Source: Monarcha castaneiventris obscurior | Taxonomy: Eukaryota > Chordata > Aves > Passeriformes > Monarchidae | Reading direction: 5' to 3' | Length of the DNA: 64,000 nt | NCBI GenBank assembly: GCA_026261815.1 | Contig: JAMPIT010000890.1 | Location: 13,668,991-13,732,990 of the forward strand | Part shown: positions 47,700 through 61,219 of the stretch, one piece after another | Layout: every line of letters starts with the position of its first letter | How positions within the stretch are numbered: position 1 is the first letter of the stretch | Translations under genes and position numbers: made by a program | Notes under the pieces: generated by a model | The model's input: only the letters and a program-made list of their open reading frames with translations | The model's database searches: none | What the model was told of the DNA's origin: nothing

Positions 47700-48613
47700 C
47701 AGTGCAGGTAACCAAACTGTTTGGAACTCTGGCAGTTGCATTACTGAAATATACGGAAGTATATTTAGAGCCTGAAAAAATGTTACTGCTCTGCTCTTCA
47801 TGATCTGACTGCTTTTCCATGACTTAGAATGAATGGATTTAAATCTAGGACAGCTGAAATGCAGCAGGAAGCAGGCATTGTGTAGAAGCAAAAAGTTTGC
47901 TCAGATCTTAGCTTAGCTTCACAATACAGACTTGTTCTGAAATCCTTTAAGACTTTGAGAAATGTTTCTTTTTCCTGTTTTAGCTCTGTACTTTACTCTC
48001 AAAGTGGTCATCTTGATGCTGAACTTTCTGTGATGCAGAACTTCTTTTTTATGTGGAGATATGTGGAAGAGGAACCAACAATTTCTTCCATTATACCAAT
48101 GGAACTATAGACCTTGTGAGACATTAGGTTCCTTCAGTGAAAAGGGGAGACATGTCTGTTTTTATGAAGAGCTAGCTCAGAACGTGAATTTTACTCCTTC
48201 TGACTGGTTTTTAAGAAGGTCTAGGGCATTCTTACTTTTCGTGAGTAAATAAAGGGATTACTACTTGGCATTTTTGAACAGCTGCTGGTGCCATTGCTTA
48301 AAACTTTCAAATAAGTCCTCAAGAAATAGTTCCTGAACTTTCTCTGACTCCTTGGAAGTAGACTCCATTGACTGAGGTGGCTCCAGTCATGAAGATCATG
48401 CTGTGTCTTTATTATGACTGAAAATTCCTTCAGACATACGTTTAAAAAGCCCTTGTGTCCTGTAAGGACATAACTTCATACGTAGCCTCTTTACAAAACA
48501 TACATTTGTGTTGAACACAGTAAGTCTTCCTGAGCCAGGCTAAACTTCTCATGTGCTGACCTCTACTCAGTTTCCTTGCTAACCACAAACCCATGTCCTC
48601 CTTCCTTCCCCAG

Positions 48614-49786
48614 GACTACATTTACCCTCACGCTAAGGACAGGCAGTTCCTCCACTACTTCTACCGCAAATCCAAAAAGCAGCATTTTAATGTGGAACGA
48701 TACAACAAGCTCAAAGACGACCTAGCAGAGGTATTTAAGTGCAGTCCTTCAATAATGATGTAGCTTCTGGCTTAAGACTTTTTCAGTAAGCTCTCAGCTA
48801 ACAGAAAGTCGACCTCAAGGCTTGCTATCAAAACACTGCATTGCTTATCAGCCAGTTTCAGCTGTTCAGAAAATCATACAACGTTTGGCTTTGACATATA
48901 AACTACTTTTGTAGGTCATCAGAAAGGGAGACCTTCATGAATTTAATTTAAAACAAATAAGTCAGTTTATCAGCATGACATCTATTTTTTGCATACTCTA
49001 ATTAATGCTGCAGTTTTGGCCATTTAATGCAATAGCTGCATTTATTTTGGGCACAGTATATTTGCTGCACTGCTGGGGTAAACCAATCTCCTCCCTTCCT
49101 TGGAAGGAGATTGCCTTGCAGAGTTCAGCATTTAACAACCTTATTCCTTAGGCAGAAGACCTAGATTTACAGAATATGGGTGGCTGAATGGAAAAGGTGC
49201 TATGTGCACCTAGGAGAAATTTGGTGGCCTTCATGAAACAGTTGTAGCAGATCTCTCACTCCTCAATTATTACTCCTCCATCCCACCTTGACAGCCCTGT
49301 GTTCAATGTCTCATAAAAGAAACTGGAAAGAAGCTACCCCTAATTTTAGTTCAAATCACATAGCTCAGGGTAGAATTTAATGAGCCGCATTTGACAGAAT
49401 GTTAGAGTTTGATGCTTTTTCAGTGGCCTGTGAGTATGAATTTTGTAATTGTGATTTCAGGAAAATAATTTTGTAATTTTCAGGAAAATTGGGATGTGGG
49501 TGAGTGGGTTGACGGGCAGGATTCATGCGTCTCTCTGGAGACTGAATGACTTGAGTAGGTCTGTCAGTATTCAGCATCCTCCATTTGACTGGTTTGATTC
49601 CTTGCCTAAGACCAGTGCCTTCTGAGAAAAGAAACACAGTGCACGTGTGAAAGAGGGGAAAACGGAGGCTGCAAAAGGATGAACTCTCCCTCTCTCTTGC
49701 ATTGGCAGGCAGAAGAATCCCTGAGGCGTCTGCGCCAACCTCTGCACCTGAGGCTTCCCATCCAGGAAATCAGTGACAAGGACTGA
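48614..49786 (+). pseudogene. MCUB: Orphan MCUB 3' fragment, exons 7 and 8 only (unit 2)
   Basis: Copies of MCUB exon 7 (48,614-48,730) and exon 8 (49,709-49,786) with intact splice sites, stop codon and poly(A) signal (AATAAA at 49,891-49,896). Exons 1-6, including both TM segments and the pore motif, are absent upstream: the preceding sequence is the end of unit 1. The fragment cannot make a uniporter subunit by itself. It could at most be used as alternative terminal exons by read-through from MCUB across CASP6. Exon 7 differs by one silent base (48,631) and Asn-to-Asp (48,719). If the duplication is an assembly artefact, this is simply the other allele of the real exons. Confidence 0.85.
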
Positions 49787-50283
49787 CTTTGGCTTTGTGG
49801 ATATCGGAGATGCCCTTTCAAAACTGATACCGACATTTAGTTACTCCATAGCACCTTGGTATTTTTGACCACTAAAGTTTTAAAAGTTGCAATAAATAGC
49901 TATAAAAAGTATTTGGTCACTTGATGGTTTGGATTTTTTTTTTAAACCCTATGAAGAAACTGCTGAAGCAATGTTCTTCACAATATTTGTCAAGTCTCAT
50001 TAGTACAATGGAGGCATTCTTACTGCTGGTAAAATGACAGAATGTTCTATAAACAAGGACAGTCTTTTTAGTACCATTTATTATAACACAACAGTAGCTA
50101 AAACAGGATAATTAACTTCTGCATAGAGTAGCAAGGATTCTTTTCATGCAATTACTCTTTCCTTTTCCCTAGTCTGCGCATTGACTCTGCGTAACACCAC
50201 AGGTGAAGTTTAGACTAGCACGACAATTAAGCTTTCTTAGTAAATAGTGCTGGAAAAGGAAGGTATCTCAAACTTGCTATAAA

Positions 50284-51495
50284 ATCATTTATGTTTCACT
50301 TTATTGAAAGAATTTATCAAAACATTCAAACATGCATGATTTATACAAAGTTTAAAAGTAGCCATACTAAGATACATTTATGACTCAGAACATAGTATAT
50401 GGAAAGACCTAACTAAAGCAGAGCCAGTAAACCGATTATTTTTCTTCCCCAGGAAAGTGGATTAAGACATTTTGCTCAGTTTGAGTTCTCTGTTGTCCCT
50501 CAGAAGAACAATTAACAATATAAAAAAAAACCCAAAAAGCAAAATAAATATTTGCTTCAAGTCAGTACCACTGCAGTTACTGATGCTGCAGCAGTAACAA
50601 TCCTGTGGTGACCATGCACTACCACTTTTATGTACACAGTGACAGAGGTATGGCTGATCTTCTCAGGGCCAAGAGGAGGCCTGATCCAACTCCAAGGCCT
50701 GAAGGATGAAGGTTTGCCTATGTTGTATTTTGTAGAGCTGCCTGGAGATGTCCAGCAGCTTTAGCTTTAGAGATACGGACAAGGCAAGCTCACCCTAAGC
50801 AAGCTGCACATGGTCTCATCTCACTACTGCTGTTTGTCTCCTGAGGATTCAAAGCACCAGCAAGCTGTAATTGTGCCCCAAACATAAATGATACTCAAGC
50901 AAAAGGAAGCCCTTTATTAATCAATCCTATTTGATTAATCCTGTATTAATGCTACAATTGTACTCAAGGAATTAATTTCCTTTTTAGTGTTGCGAGAAAA
51001 TAAAAAAAGTCTAAAAAGCCCAATAAAGCCACAAAAATTGCAAGAAGGATACAGCTGTCCACAAGTTTAAAAAGATGATGTACAAACATATTCCCTGTAA
51101 ACTGTGCTCTTGTTAACTTGCTCTAGCAAGACAAGTTAATCTAACAGACCATTAGAAATGTTTTGGAAATAGTAAAATGTGCCAAAGTTAGATGGCAATC
51201 AAGCAAAAAGCTTTTAAGAAAAAAGTAGTCTGGAGCATCAATTTCAATAAAATCTGAGCACCTTCTAATAGTTTTGCACCAGTAAACTTTTCCCAAATTC
51301 CCTGAGGTTAATTCCCTGGTGTAATTCTAGCTTTAAAATTGCTTTAAGATTTTAGAAACTATTAGGTACGCAAACTGTAATGTTTAATCCCAGTGATTTT
51401 GCAGACAATCTTGTAGAATATTAAGTCTCCTCAACTAAGATAGTGTTTTTTACTTCTGCATCAAGTGATAGTAATGGTCATCCCTGCTAAATAAT
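50284..51495 (-). other. CASP6: CASP6 3' UTR (unit 2)
   Basis: Copy of the unit 1 3' UTR, with AATAAA on - at 50,300-50,305. Confidence 0.6.
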
Positions 51496-51710
51496 CTACT
51501 TAGATTTTGGATGAAAATACAATTTTTTAGTTAACATTGAGGCAAAACAAGGAATCTGTTTTTTCCCTATAGCGTCGCGATACGATACCTTCCTATTAAC
51601 AACAGTAAGAAGTTCTGTGAACTCCAAGGAAGATCCGTGCTTCTTAAGTGTCTCACACAAATCTTGGATGTACCAGGAGCCATTCACAGTTTCACGATGA
51701 GAATAGTAGC
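51496..51710 (-). CDS. CASP6: CASP6 exon 7 (unit 2)
   Basis: Identical in sequence to exon 7 of unit 1, including the shortened [15 protein letters not shown] loop. Confidence 0.93.
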
Positions 51711-54700
51711 CTAGTGTAGAACAAGAACATAAAATTACATCCAAATGTAAGTAGTGATAGCTCTTGGAAAAATATTTATGAGAGTCACTGTTTGCTAGCT
51801 ACCATCTGTAAGGAATTACTAATGGGTGTAAATCTTACTTTGCTGATTATGTAACTTCACTGAAAATTGGAGATGGGAAATTTGTTATCACTTGTAGTGC
51901 TCAGCTAGGAGGAACATGATTCAGGGATTGGTAGCTTACACAGGACTGCATCTCCACTTCGTAAGAGAGCAGATGGGACTGAGGACAATATACATGGGGG
52001 GACTGGAGAGAACAGCCATGTAGTGCAGGGAAATTTATAAGCCACCAGAATCCTGGAAAACAGAGGGATGCTTGCTGTCAGGAGGCAGCTCAGTAGCAAG
52101 ACTGATGAAAATGCTTCTGTTCGGCAAATTTAATGCACCTTGATAATTTACTTTTACTTTTTCTTTAGCACATAAGGTTCTTTCCCAGACAAGTTGCTAC
52201 CTATCAGACATGTAAATCAGATGACCTGGAACTGTTCTCATTTTTCTGACTGCAAAAGGAAGAAGTGTTCAAGGTTGTTACAGTGAAGTATCAGACACTG
52301 GATGTAAAATATTAGAACATACCTTGTGCCACAGAGTAGCACATGATAAAGTCCGCACCAGCAGGCAGAGTATAGACACCAGCTGCATCCACTTCTGTCT
52401 CATTGACCAGGGATTCACTGCCGCTGTCTGTTGAATCATGAGCAATGACTGGATCATCGTGTTTATCACCTCGACAGGCCTGGTGGTGAGAAGTATTGTT
52501 ATGCTTGCGTGCCTGCCAAGCTCACTGTTAATAAGGTAATTCTGACACTAACCAGAGGCACTTCTGTTCAGCTAGGTGTGCCACACTGCCATGACTCTGC
52601 CTTCAGAAAGACCCATTTACTTCTCTATCACTTACAATATTGAGGACAAAGTCAAATGAAAGCTCCAAGATGATCTCAGAATCACTAAGACTGGAAGGGA
52701 TTTCTTGAGATTATCTAGTCCAACACCCTGACTCAAGCAGTGTTAGCTACAGCAGATTGTCCAGGACTATGTCCAGTCAGCTTTTGAGGATCTTCATAGA
52801 TGGAGACTCCAAAATCTGTCTGGGTGACCTCTTATGGTGTCTGACCAACCTCACACTAAAAAAAAAGTGTTTTCTTGTGTTGAGGTGAAATTTTGTGTTT
52901 TAATTTGTTCCACTTGCCTCTTATCCTGTCACTTGGGTACCACTGAAAAGAGCCTGCTACCACCAGGTGTTTGGAATATTGCTAGGATTCCCCTGAGCCA
53001 TCTCCTCCAAGCTGAGCAGTCCCAGCTCTCTCAGCCCCTCCTCATATCAAACATACTCCAGAGTCCCTTAATCATCTTTGTGACCCTTTGCAGGGCTCAC
53101 TCCACTAAGTCTGTATTTTTCTTGTACTGGGGAACTCAGAACTGGACACTACTTCAGATGCAGCCTCACCAGTGCTGAGTCAAGAGGAGGAACTTCCTCC
53201 CTTGGACCTTTTGGCAAGGCAGTGTTGAATTTCTGTTCTGAAGCACAGCCATCGTTACATTCTGTTACACTTCGTTCTTAGTGCAGTCTCAAGTGTGCTC
53301 GTTGAGGGATATTTTTTTGTGAGAAGTCAGTAGTGATCCCAGTATTGTCAGTGATGCAGAAAGGCTACACATGGAGGATAACAATGTGAAAACTCGCTTA
53401 AAAGATACAAAAGGAGCATTACTTAAGAACTACCACTAAAAAAAGAAAACACAAAGAATCTTCTTTACAGTGATAGAAAGTTTCATCTTGATGTTCCTTC
53501 TGATTTCCAGAGGTAAATGCTATGCCAATTGTGCTGGGAAAGAACTCAGCTGATGAACTAAGTTAATTAGCTTTTTGATGAGTATATATTAATGTTTCCA
53601 AGTATTACTTAGAACTTAAAATTGAAATATGAAAGTATTTTTCCATCTTTGGCACCAGGTTAAAATAGAAAAAAGGAAATCTGAATGAGTTCTAATGAAA
53701 GGTGAATTAACAATATGCTGCTTCTTGCAGCAGCCCTGTGCCCTAAGGAGGCTTTTGTTTGGGAAAAAAAAAAAAAGTAATACTACGAATTACTCTGTAA
53801 ACTACTACCATTACAATCTGCTGAAGGCCAGGTTCATTTATGAGTTTGCTAATTGTAATCTGGATTAAGGTGGGATAAAGCCCTGCATGACCTGGTTTGA
53901 CCCCATGACTCTGCTTTGAACAGGAGGCTGGACCAGAGACCTCCTGGGGTACCTCCCAACTTGCATTCTCCTGTGAACCAAGGAAAGAAACAGGAGGTTA
54001 CATATGGTCTTTATCTGACCACTTAGCACAAACAGTATTCCTGAGACAATAAAGCCTTCATTTGATTCTTTAGATTCTACAGAGGTGCCAAGTTAGGTCA
54101 CAGACAAAAAACCAACCAACCAACAACAACAAAAGAAAATCACTACCACCACAAAAACCAACCAACCAAAAAGGCCCACAAAAAAAGAAAACAAACAAAC
54201 AAAAAACCCAAACAGGAAACCCAACTTCACTGAGGATCAAGTAAAGGGATGTGCCTGGAAGGAAGCAATGAAGATACAAAGGTCTGATAGCTTATCAGCT
54301 TAGCCTAGGACTGTGGAGTGTGAGCAATAGGAACTGAGCTGAGGCTGCACAGAACTTTCTCAAAAAAACCCTGGTACTGCCTTCTCTGCTATTAAATACA
54401 CACTGACAGTCAATCTGACATGGGCTTAATTTGTGTCTCTTTTCATAAAATTACTTACTAAATACAGCTAGAATAAGAATATTAACACTGGTATACGTTA
54501 GTATACATTTCTAAGAAAAAGAGAAGAATCCTTGTCTTAAATTCCTTGTGGAAAGACTGCATCAGGAAAACTGACATCTGTGTTGCAGGAAGACACAGGT
54601 CAGTACTAACTGCACTGAATTCAAAAACAGACATCTTACCTGAATGATAAATATCTTTGGTTTTCCTACCAAACTCTGGCACTTGTCTCCTCTGAACACG

Positions 54701-57651
54701 TCTGTGATTGTCTGAATTTTGATTTTGGCATCATATGCATAAACGTGATCATCCTCACCGTGACTCAGGAACACACACACAAAGCAGTCAGCATTACTGT
54801 GGTCATCCATAGAGGCTGAAATAGTCAAGTGGTGTTTAAATGACTAAACAGTCATATTCAGGTCTAAAAAACATTGTACATTTGTATCATACCATTTAAT
54901 CCCCAATCAGTCCTTTTACAAATAGATGCCATTTTCAGATAGAACCATATAAGGTGCATTGAATTCAACCTGGCTGAAGGACCACTAACCATAAAAAGAA
55001 GAATGTAATTATCTTCTCCCAGCTGCATGTACCATTTTCCAGCTTTTAGTGACTTAATTAGTTCTCTCCACAGAAGCTTCACTTACATTGCAATAAAATA
55101 ATCTTCAGTCTAACCTTTAAGTCCTCCTGACGTTAAATTCCTTGTGCACAGAAATTTATTTTAAGTTAGATGACCAGAGAGATTGGAAGAAAAGATTGGA
55201 AGAAAAGCAGGGAATTCTGCTGCAATAATTTAGACATAACCAATATATAGTCTCCTACCTTCAGAAATTTTCTGCAGCACATCTTCTGCTTTCAGATCAT
55301 CAAAAAGTCTGACTTCAAACCCAAGGTCTGTCAAACTATTGTTAGAACAGATCAGTATTAGTAAAAATCTTGCTCAAATTATATATCAATTGCTACCAAC
55401 TCAGTTTCTTTCCCTGGGGGGGGAATTATTAATCTTATGAGTTATTTATGAACAGAACTACTAAAGTTGACCTTGAATTCAAACTAGTGTCAAGTACAGG
55501 TCTAACACCTAAAGTTAATTCAAAGAGCTTGTCCAAAAAAAGCTCTGGACTCACTGAAATCATAGGACTTGTGCCAGCAGTTTCTGTGACCTTAAAAATG
55601 TGCCTTGTAGCTTTTTTATTACGGCTTTCTTCACCCAAGTTGCATAGGTTCTATGTCTGCAAAATCTTCTGGTCTCTACTTAAACACAAGATGTAGGTAA
55701 CTCCTTAATTTGACCACAATTTCTGAAGTTTAGATTTTTTTAAAGGTTAGTAGAGCAACCAAGTTTCTTACCTGCGTTTCAGATTGTTTCTGTCTGCCAT
55801 AGTCCCACGTCTGTCTGGCAGCATTAAACGCCAAAAAAAGCGCTCATGGTTGAAGATTAATGCAACCCCTCTTCTTTGATGGCTCATTTTGTATTCCACT
55901 GCAGGGTCAAGTGATTGTCTGCTGCCACAGATGGAAAACATTCTTGGTAAATGAGGCTGTTTACTTTGTTAAGGCACATAATGGTGCATTCCAGACATGG
56001 CTCCAATTCTCCATGTTATGTGTTTAGGTTAATATTAACATAATTGGATAGTACACGTGTACTTATTTGGAATTGTAGCTGTCTGTTTCAAATTCTTCTA
56101 AGTAAATCAAGTGCTGCCCCATAATCAATAGACTATAAACTGGGGATGAGGTGCAAAGTGTAGTGTATCTTGCAAAAGAAGAACAAATGTTTATACTCTA
56201 ATGAAATGGAAGCTATGACAATACAATTGTTCGTCTAAGTTTTTAGCAACCAGCCAACAAAATCCTAAAGCTGAAGGACAGAGGTCTCCTTAAGGACAGA
56301 ATAAATGACCTACCTAGCTTCTAAGCAGAGGACTGCAAACTATCATGGCAGCAAACACATAGAATACCTTGCAACTGTATTGGTTTATGAGCAAAACACA
56401 ACATAGGAGTGTGTGACAGCACACTCTGAACTTGGACCCACAGTCATGCCAACACTTGGATCCAAAGTGTTGACATGGCTGTAATTGGAAAGCTAAAGCA
56501 GACAATCTTTCTGCTTTTGTAGTTATCGGTGCAGAAAACAGAAACCAAGACACTTCTGGCAATGGCGCTGGCAATAGACAAGTCCAGAGTTCCAGGTACA
56601 TGGAATGACAGTCCAGGTCACGCTGCCAAGGACTGGCTCTAGTCAGAGCTGTCATTTTTGCTGCGTTAAAGTTTTATTTCATGCTATGGAATATTCAGGT
56701 TTGGTGCGATTATTGGAGAAAGTAACTTAGAATATTTGCCTGCAGATGTTCAAGATCAGAATTTCATCAGCAAATGGCTTTTGTTTCACAACAAAATTAC
56801 CATAATTACCCATAGACTATCTCTGCTTCTCCACTTTGTCTTGAGAATCCCCTTAATGAAACATCTTTTTGTAATGTCTACGTAAGAATTCAGACAGAGA
56901 ACAGGAATTCAGGATGACTGTTCAAAGTCAGGGAGGTTCTACAACATTGGCTGGATAACCAGTAAGAGAAGGTGGGTGCTTTATCACATCCTTCCCAATA
57001 TGAGTACCTAACATGATAAAATTGAAAGATTATAAATTTTAGCCCTGTAACTATGAACAATTTCACCTGTACCAGTATGAGAATTTTTCAGATTTTGGCA
57101 ATTTCTCTTCCTTAGGATTTGGCTAGGTACATGGCTAGCAGGGATTTTGGACAGTTAGGTCCCTGGATCCTGTGAATGACCATGAAAGGATGATTCCCTA
57201 AATAGTTATTTCTCTATTCAGCTGTATGGATGAAGCAAACAAAGTTATCAGGCACGTAGTTTACTGTTCTCAGGGCTTTCATGGAATCACTATTCCGTGG
57301 TCCATTTCCCCTCCTTCCAGAGGAATACATTCCTGTGCTACAATCTACTACTTAGTCTGTCCAGTGGCTTCTCAGATTGTGATGGTCTCTGACATTGCCT
57401 AAATTAAAAAGAGAACTCCTCATAGTCCCTTCCACATGCCTTCACAACAAGGGTGCTTCTGCATCTGGTGTAGCTCAAACTAGAAACATGTTTTGTAAGT
57501 GGGTGGAGTTGAATTGAATAATTCTGTTAAATTCTTAACAAAAAACAGAAAACCCTGCACTGACCTCAATCCCTGGGGACATCTCTGTCACTACCACCAG
57601 AACTTTACCTTATATTGAATGCATCTGCTTCTGTGATGTTCTCATTTCCAT
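51496..57651 (-). CDS. CASP6: CASP6, caspase-6 (unit 2; coding exons 2-7)
   Basis: A second full set of CASP6 exons at +16,299: 57651-57609, 55918-55772, 55335-55259, 54815-54640, 52479-52323, 51710-51496. All splice sites, catalytic His and Cys, and maturation sites (TEAD, TEVD) are intact, and there is no frameshift or stop. The only coding difference found against unit 1 is Arg instead of His at the position equivalent to human Arg54 (NHERFFW; base 55,841). Arg is also the human residue, so this copy looks ancestral at that site. The shortened L4 loop is shared. It has its own CpG island at about 59.1-59.9 kb, so a true duplication would give two expressible genes. The 3' poly(A) signal is at 50,300-50,305. 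Confidence 0.93.
52323..52479 (-). CDS. CASP6: CASP6 exon 6 (unit 2)
   Basis: Identical to unit 1: catalytic Cys in ACRG, linker with TEVD, small-subunit start. Confidence 0.93.
52678..53224 (-). mobile_element. CR1 LINE fragment (unit 2)
   Basis: Copy of the CR1 fragment at 36,379-36,925. No difference was found between the two. Confidence 0.8.
53859..53979 (+). mobile_element. CR1 LINE 3' fragment (unit 2)
   Basis: Copy of the diverged CR1 3' end at 37,560-37,680. Confidence 0.65.
54640..54815 (-). CDS. CASP6: CASP6 exon 5 (unit 2)
   Basis: Identical to unit 1: catalytic His in FLSHGE, ends at Gln of QACRG. Confidence 0.93.
55259..55335 (-). CDS. CASP6: CASP6 exon 4 (unit 2)
   Basis: Identical to unit 1 ([20 protein letters not shown]). 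Confidence 0.92.
55772..55918 (-). CDS. CASP6: CASP6 exon 3 (unit 2), Arg variant
   Basis: Same as unit 1 except base 55,841, which makes the codon CGC (Arg, NHERFFW) rather than CAC (His). The change lies in a CpG and has the form of a deamination transition in unit 1. Confidence 0.93.
57609..57651 (-). CDS. CASP6: CASP6 exon 2 (unit 2)
   Basis: Identical to the 43-base exon of unit 1, encoding the prodomain end with TEAD|A. Confidence 0.85.
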
Positions 57652-59068
57652 CTGTTACAGAGATCAAAAAGCGATTTAGCCACAAAATCATTCATAAAAA
57701 TCCCCTTATGCATCGAGCCTTAAAGTTTAGCTGTTAATGTAAACCAAAAGCTCATTCACACGTCAGGTAAGTAGGCATGCAGTTAAACAGCCTCATTAGC
57801 ATTTGTCTGCACCCACAGCTTTTGGAGGCTGTTCTGGAAGTTCTGACTCCAACAGCCAAATTTCAGGTAGTCAAGACATGCAGATTTTCTATCTGTCTAT
57901 GTATCTGTACCTATATAAACACATTCAAAGACCATGATTTTATATAACTAACTTGCTGGCTGCACTTTTTAGAAGAGACTCTAACTCAATGGTTACAATT
58001 TTACATAACTTAAAACTATAGTGGTGTTTCTTTTATTTCAGTAATGCTGCTAATACAAAGCTGAGCGTTCTCGTTGAGGTTGGATGCAGCACAGGAGTCA
58101 CAGCAGGTAGTGTAACAGCTATTGAAAACTGAGAAGATGCAAGATTCAAACCTTTTCCTCCAGTAACAGAATGGAAATAAAAGCAACAATGTGGGAACAG
58201 CAAGGAACCCGCACATCTTGGGAATGTGCTTAACTACAGACCAGCCAATGGTTAGGCCAAAATACTTGTTACTTTCACTTAAACATCTCAATGGGCTATG
58301 AAATAACTACTACTGCTGGTAGAGACTAACTAGCACATTATGAGAACTGTATACGACACTGTACCTCTGGTGGGTAATATAGGTCTGCTATCCACCTGGA
58401 CATGGCCTGCAATTATAAGAGAAGAGTCACATGTACATGTATTTTACAAACTACTTTGCACATATGATGCTAGCTTTTCACATCTATTTTTTCACGTTAT
58501 TAATGCTTTTTGCAAAACTAACATAGCTATGTATTGATAGAGGACAAAAGTTCTTGCAATCCACTCCTCCCCCCAAAGAGATCATAAAATTTTATAGTCA
58601 TCAAACTTTAAGATGGAAAATACTGTCATATAGACACAGGAGGAATAGAATTCTTAGGCCAAAGAAAACTAGGAAAAGATGATTTTCCTGTTAATTTAAT
58701 CCTGTTTAGTCACTTCCTAGTCTTCAGCTTTTCATTGCCACTCTCATATCGCAGCTTCATTCAGGTAAACACCATTGGAATTATCATGAATTATGAAAAG
58801 TTTTCTGCTTGTCTTACACAGGCACAGGCTTGTTCTAAAATCTGATTGAGACCAATGGGACTACTTGTCTTTAATTTCGTGAAGATGGATTGCTTCAGAG
58901 GAATCAAAAATCAGGTATGCACTAGGTTACACTGGAATCTCCCAGCATCTTTCCCTGGATACGTTTCAATCTCAACAGGTCTACCATCAGGACCAAAGGG
59001 CAAGACACTTAAAAAACAACCCAATGGCACACAGAAAAGTCCCTTTAAGCTCAGCTGCATCTCCGGGA

Positions 59069-59869
59069 ACCCAGCTCAGCTCTGCTGCCCTCCTGTTACA
59101 CGCCGGGGACTTTGCCGCTTCCGTGTTCCGCGGCCGTGCCGGCGGTGGCGGGGAGATTTTCCCCTAGGCGGGGTGCTCTGGATTTTCGTGCAATTCCACT
59201 TCCTCGTCGGCCGCCGCAGTCCTTCGCCAGGCACCTTCCCCATTCCCTTCCTCCTCCTCCTCCTCCGGAAGGAAAGAGACAAAGGTCCCGCTGCCCACGA
59301 GCCCCGGCCGGCAGCGCTCTCCGGGCAGCGCTCCCACTGCGAGGGAAGCTCGGGCGCTTCGGGCGGGCAGCCCCTGTGCCCCCGGCCCCTGTGCCCCCGG
59401 TCCCTGTGCCCCCGGTCCCTGTGCCCCGGCCCCTGGCAGACATTCCCGACCCCGCTCCCGCTCCGCGCTGCCTCCGGCAGGAGCCCAGCCAGCCCTTCCC
59501 CGCCGCGTCCCCTCCGCACACGCACCCGACATTGCCGCGGACCCAGGCACCGGCTGCACACCGAGACGAGACAAACCAAACCAAACCGACCCGCGCCGAG
59601 CCTTCCCCTCTCTCCCTCGCCCGTGCCTTCCCGGGATCGGCCCGCCTCCTCAGCCCGGGGGCGGGCGCATGCCGCCCTTTGCACCCCCGGCGGCCGCCTC
59701 CGCCAGGAGCGGGGCGAGGGACGGAGCCGGGAAAAGAGAAGGGTGAGGTGCTCAAGTGAGGGTGACGTGTCCAAGTGCGCCGTGTGTTACCTGTGCTCCC
59801 GGGGTGGTTCTGCTGCCGCCGTGCTCGGGTAACTGCGCCGTCCTATACAAAACCTCCGTCCTGAAATAC
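59069..59869. promoter_or_regulatory. CASP6: CpG island, putative CASP6 promoter (unit 2)
   Basis: Copy of the unit 1 island. It differs only in the order of C-rich minisatellite unit types (59,386 C and 59,401 T). Confidence 0.75.
59526..59532 (-). CDS. CASP6: Candidate CASP6 exon 1 coding end (unit 2, tentative)
   Basis: Same ATGTCGG|gtgcgt arrangement as in unit 1, with the same caveats. Confidence 0.28.
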
Positions 59870-59953
59870 GGCGAGAGCCTCCCGTATTCACCGAGCTGAA
59901 ATTTTTCAAAACTGCACTGAAATTCCCATTACAGGCACATACTGTTTCCTTTC

Positions 59954-60211
59954 GTGTTCCTCAAAATGCGTTTTCATTCGGGCACCACACAGCCTTTGAG
60001 AGGTTTGGCTGCGTGGATCTTTCTGCAGCTTTGCTCTGTTCTCGCATCAGCTCTCTTTGAAGATTTCAGAACTGAGAGGCGAGTGAGAATGTATTGGAGA
60101 GAGTGCCCAGGTATCTTAACGAGTGCTGATATTCCCAGCCGGGAATTCTGCGACACTTACCGGTCACTGGTCAATTGCATAACAAACAAGTTTCTAAACC
60201 AAAGCCAATGA
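59954..60211 (+). CDS. Uncharacterised 85-codon ORF, signal-peptide-like (unit 2)
   Basis: Encodes the same protein as the ORF at 43,655-43,912. Conservation between units says nothing about function, because the whole unit is nearly identical. Confidence 0.18.
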   Translation: MFLKMRFHSGTTQPLRGLAAWIFLQLCSVLASALFEDFRTERRVRMYWRECPGILTSADIPSREFCDTYRSLVNCITNKFLNQSQ

Positions 60212-61219
60212 CAAAGCCCCATTCTTCTGCATAAGAGCAAAGCCCCATTATTCTGTATAAGAGCTTTACAGATGGTACGCTAGAGGGATCTGAATTTTCT
60301 AACCAGCCTACTTTTAGGGAGATAAACTCAGATATGAATGTGCGCTTAAGAGACTGCTGCTACAAGCACAAAAAGAAGCAGATTTAGAGTGGAATTACGG
60401 GCATTTTTACCCAGTCTGGTCTTACACAGGCTTCTTGCATGAGTAAAGACTTTAGACCAGACGTCTCCCCTTGGTTAAAGGAGCCATGGGTATTTTTAAT
60501 TACCTTTGCTTGTTTTTCCCTTGTTCGGGCTTGTTACCCTCAGACTGCCAGTAGGCAGCCGGATCAAGATAAAACTTTGTTTCGGTTGTCTTTGTGCGGA
60601 CTTTAGTTACAACATGACACTATCACAAGTTTTGCATCTTATACTGGGTGACATTGAGACTCCGATAGAACAGATTCCTTTTTCTGCATCTGCAAACCCC
60701 AGCTCCCACAGCTCACGCTAGAGCTGCCCCTGAACCCACTGGCAGCAAGGCTCCCGTGTGAAGCAGCAGCGGTAGAACCAAAATCTAGCGCTCTGCCGTA
60801 TTCCCCAGCCCAACAGCTCGCTTAGATCCCCGTAAGACAGACATTTTTCCTACTTTGTTTTGCCGGAGGCTAAGAGCAGACTCAGCCGCTGTGTTCAGAC
60901 GAGTCACAGGGTGTAACTTGATCGCAGTGCGCGCAGCCTGAGGTAGCGCTGGGCTGGGGCGCGTTTCCACCTCGCCGCAATATGTGGAAGTTTTTTTGTA
61001 AGACAAGTCTGTATGTTTAGAAACACTTTCAGATTGTTGCAGCGGCTCCCCGGTAGGTGGGTATTTTTGGAAAAAGCATTACGGATGGATCAGAACTGCA
61101 GTCTGAAGAAGGTAATATTGTACAGTGCTGTATAATATTACCGAACACAAAAACATGCGGTATTGAGTTAAATGAGCCGCTATATACTGTATTGTAATGC
61201 TTTAATCCTGCATGAAGCG

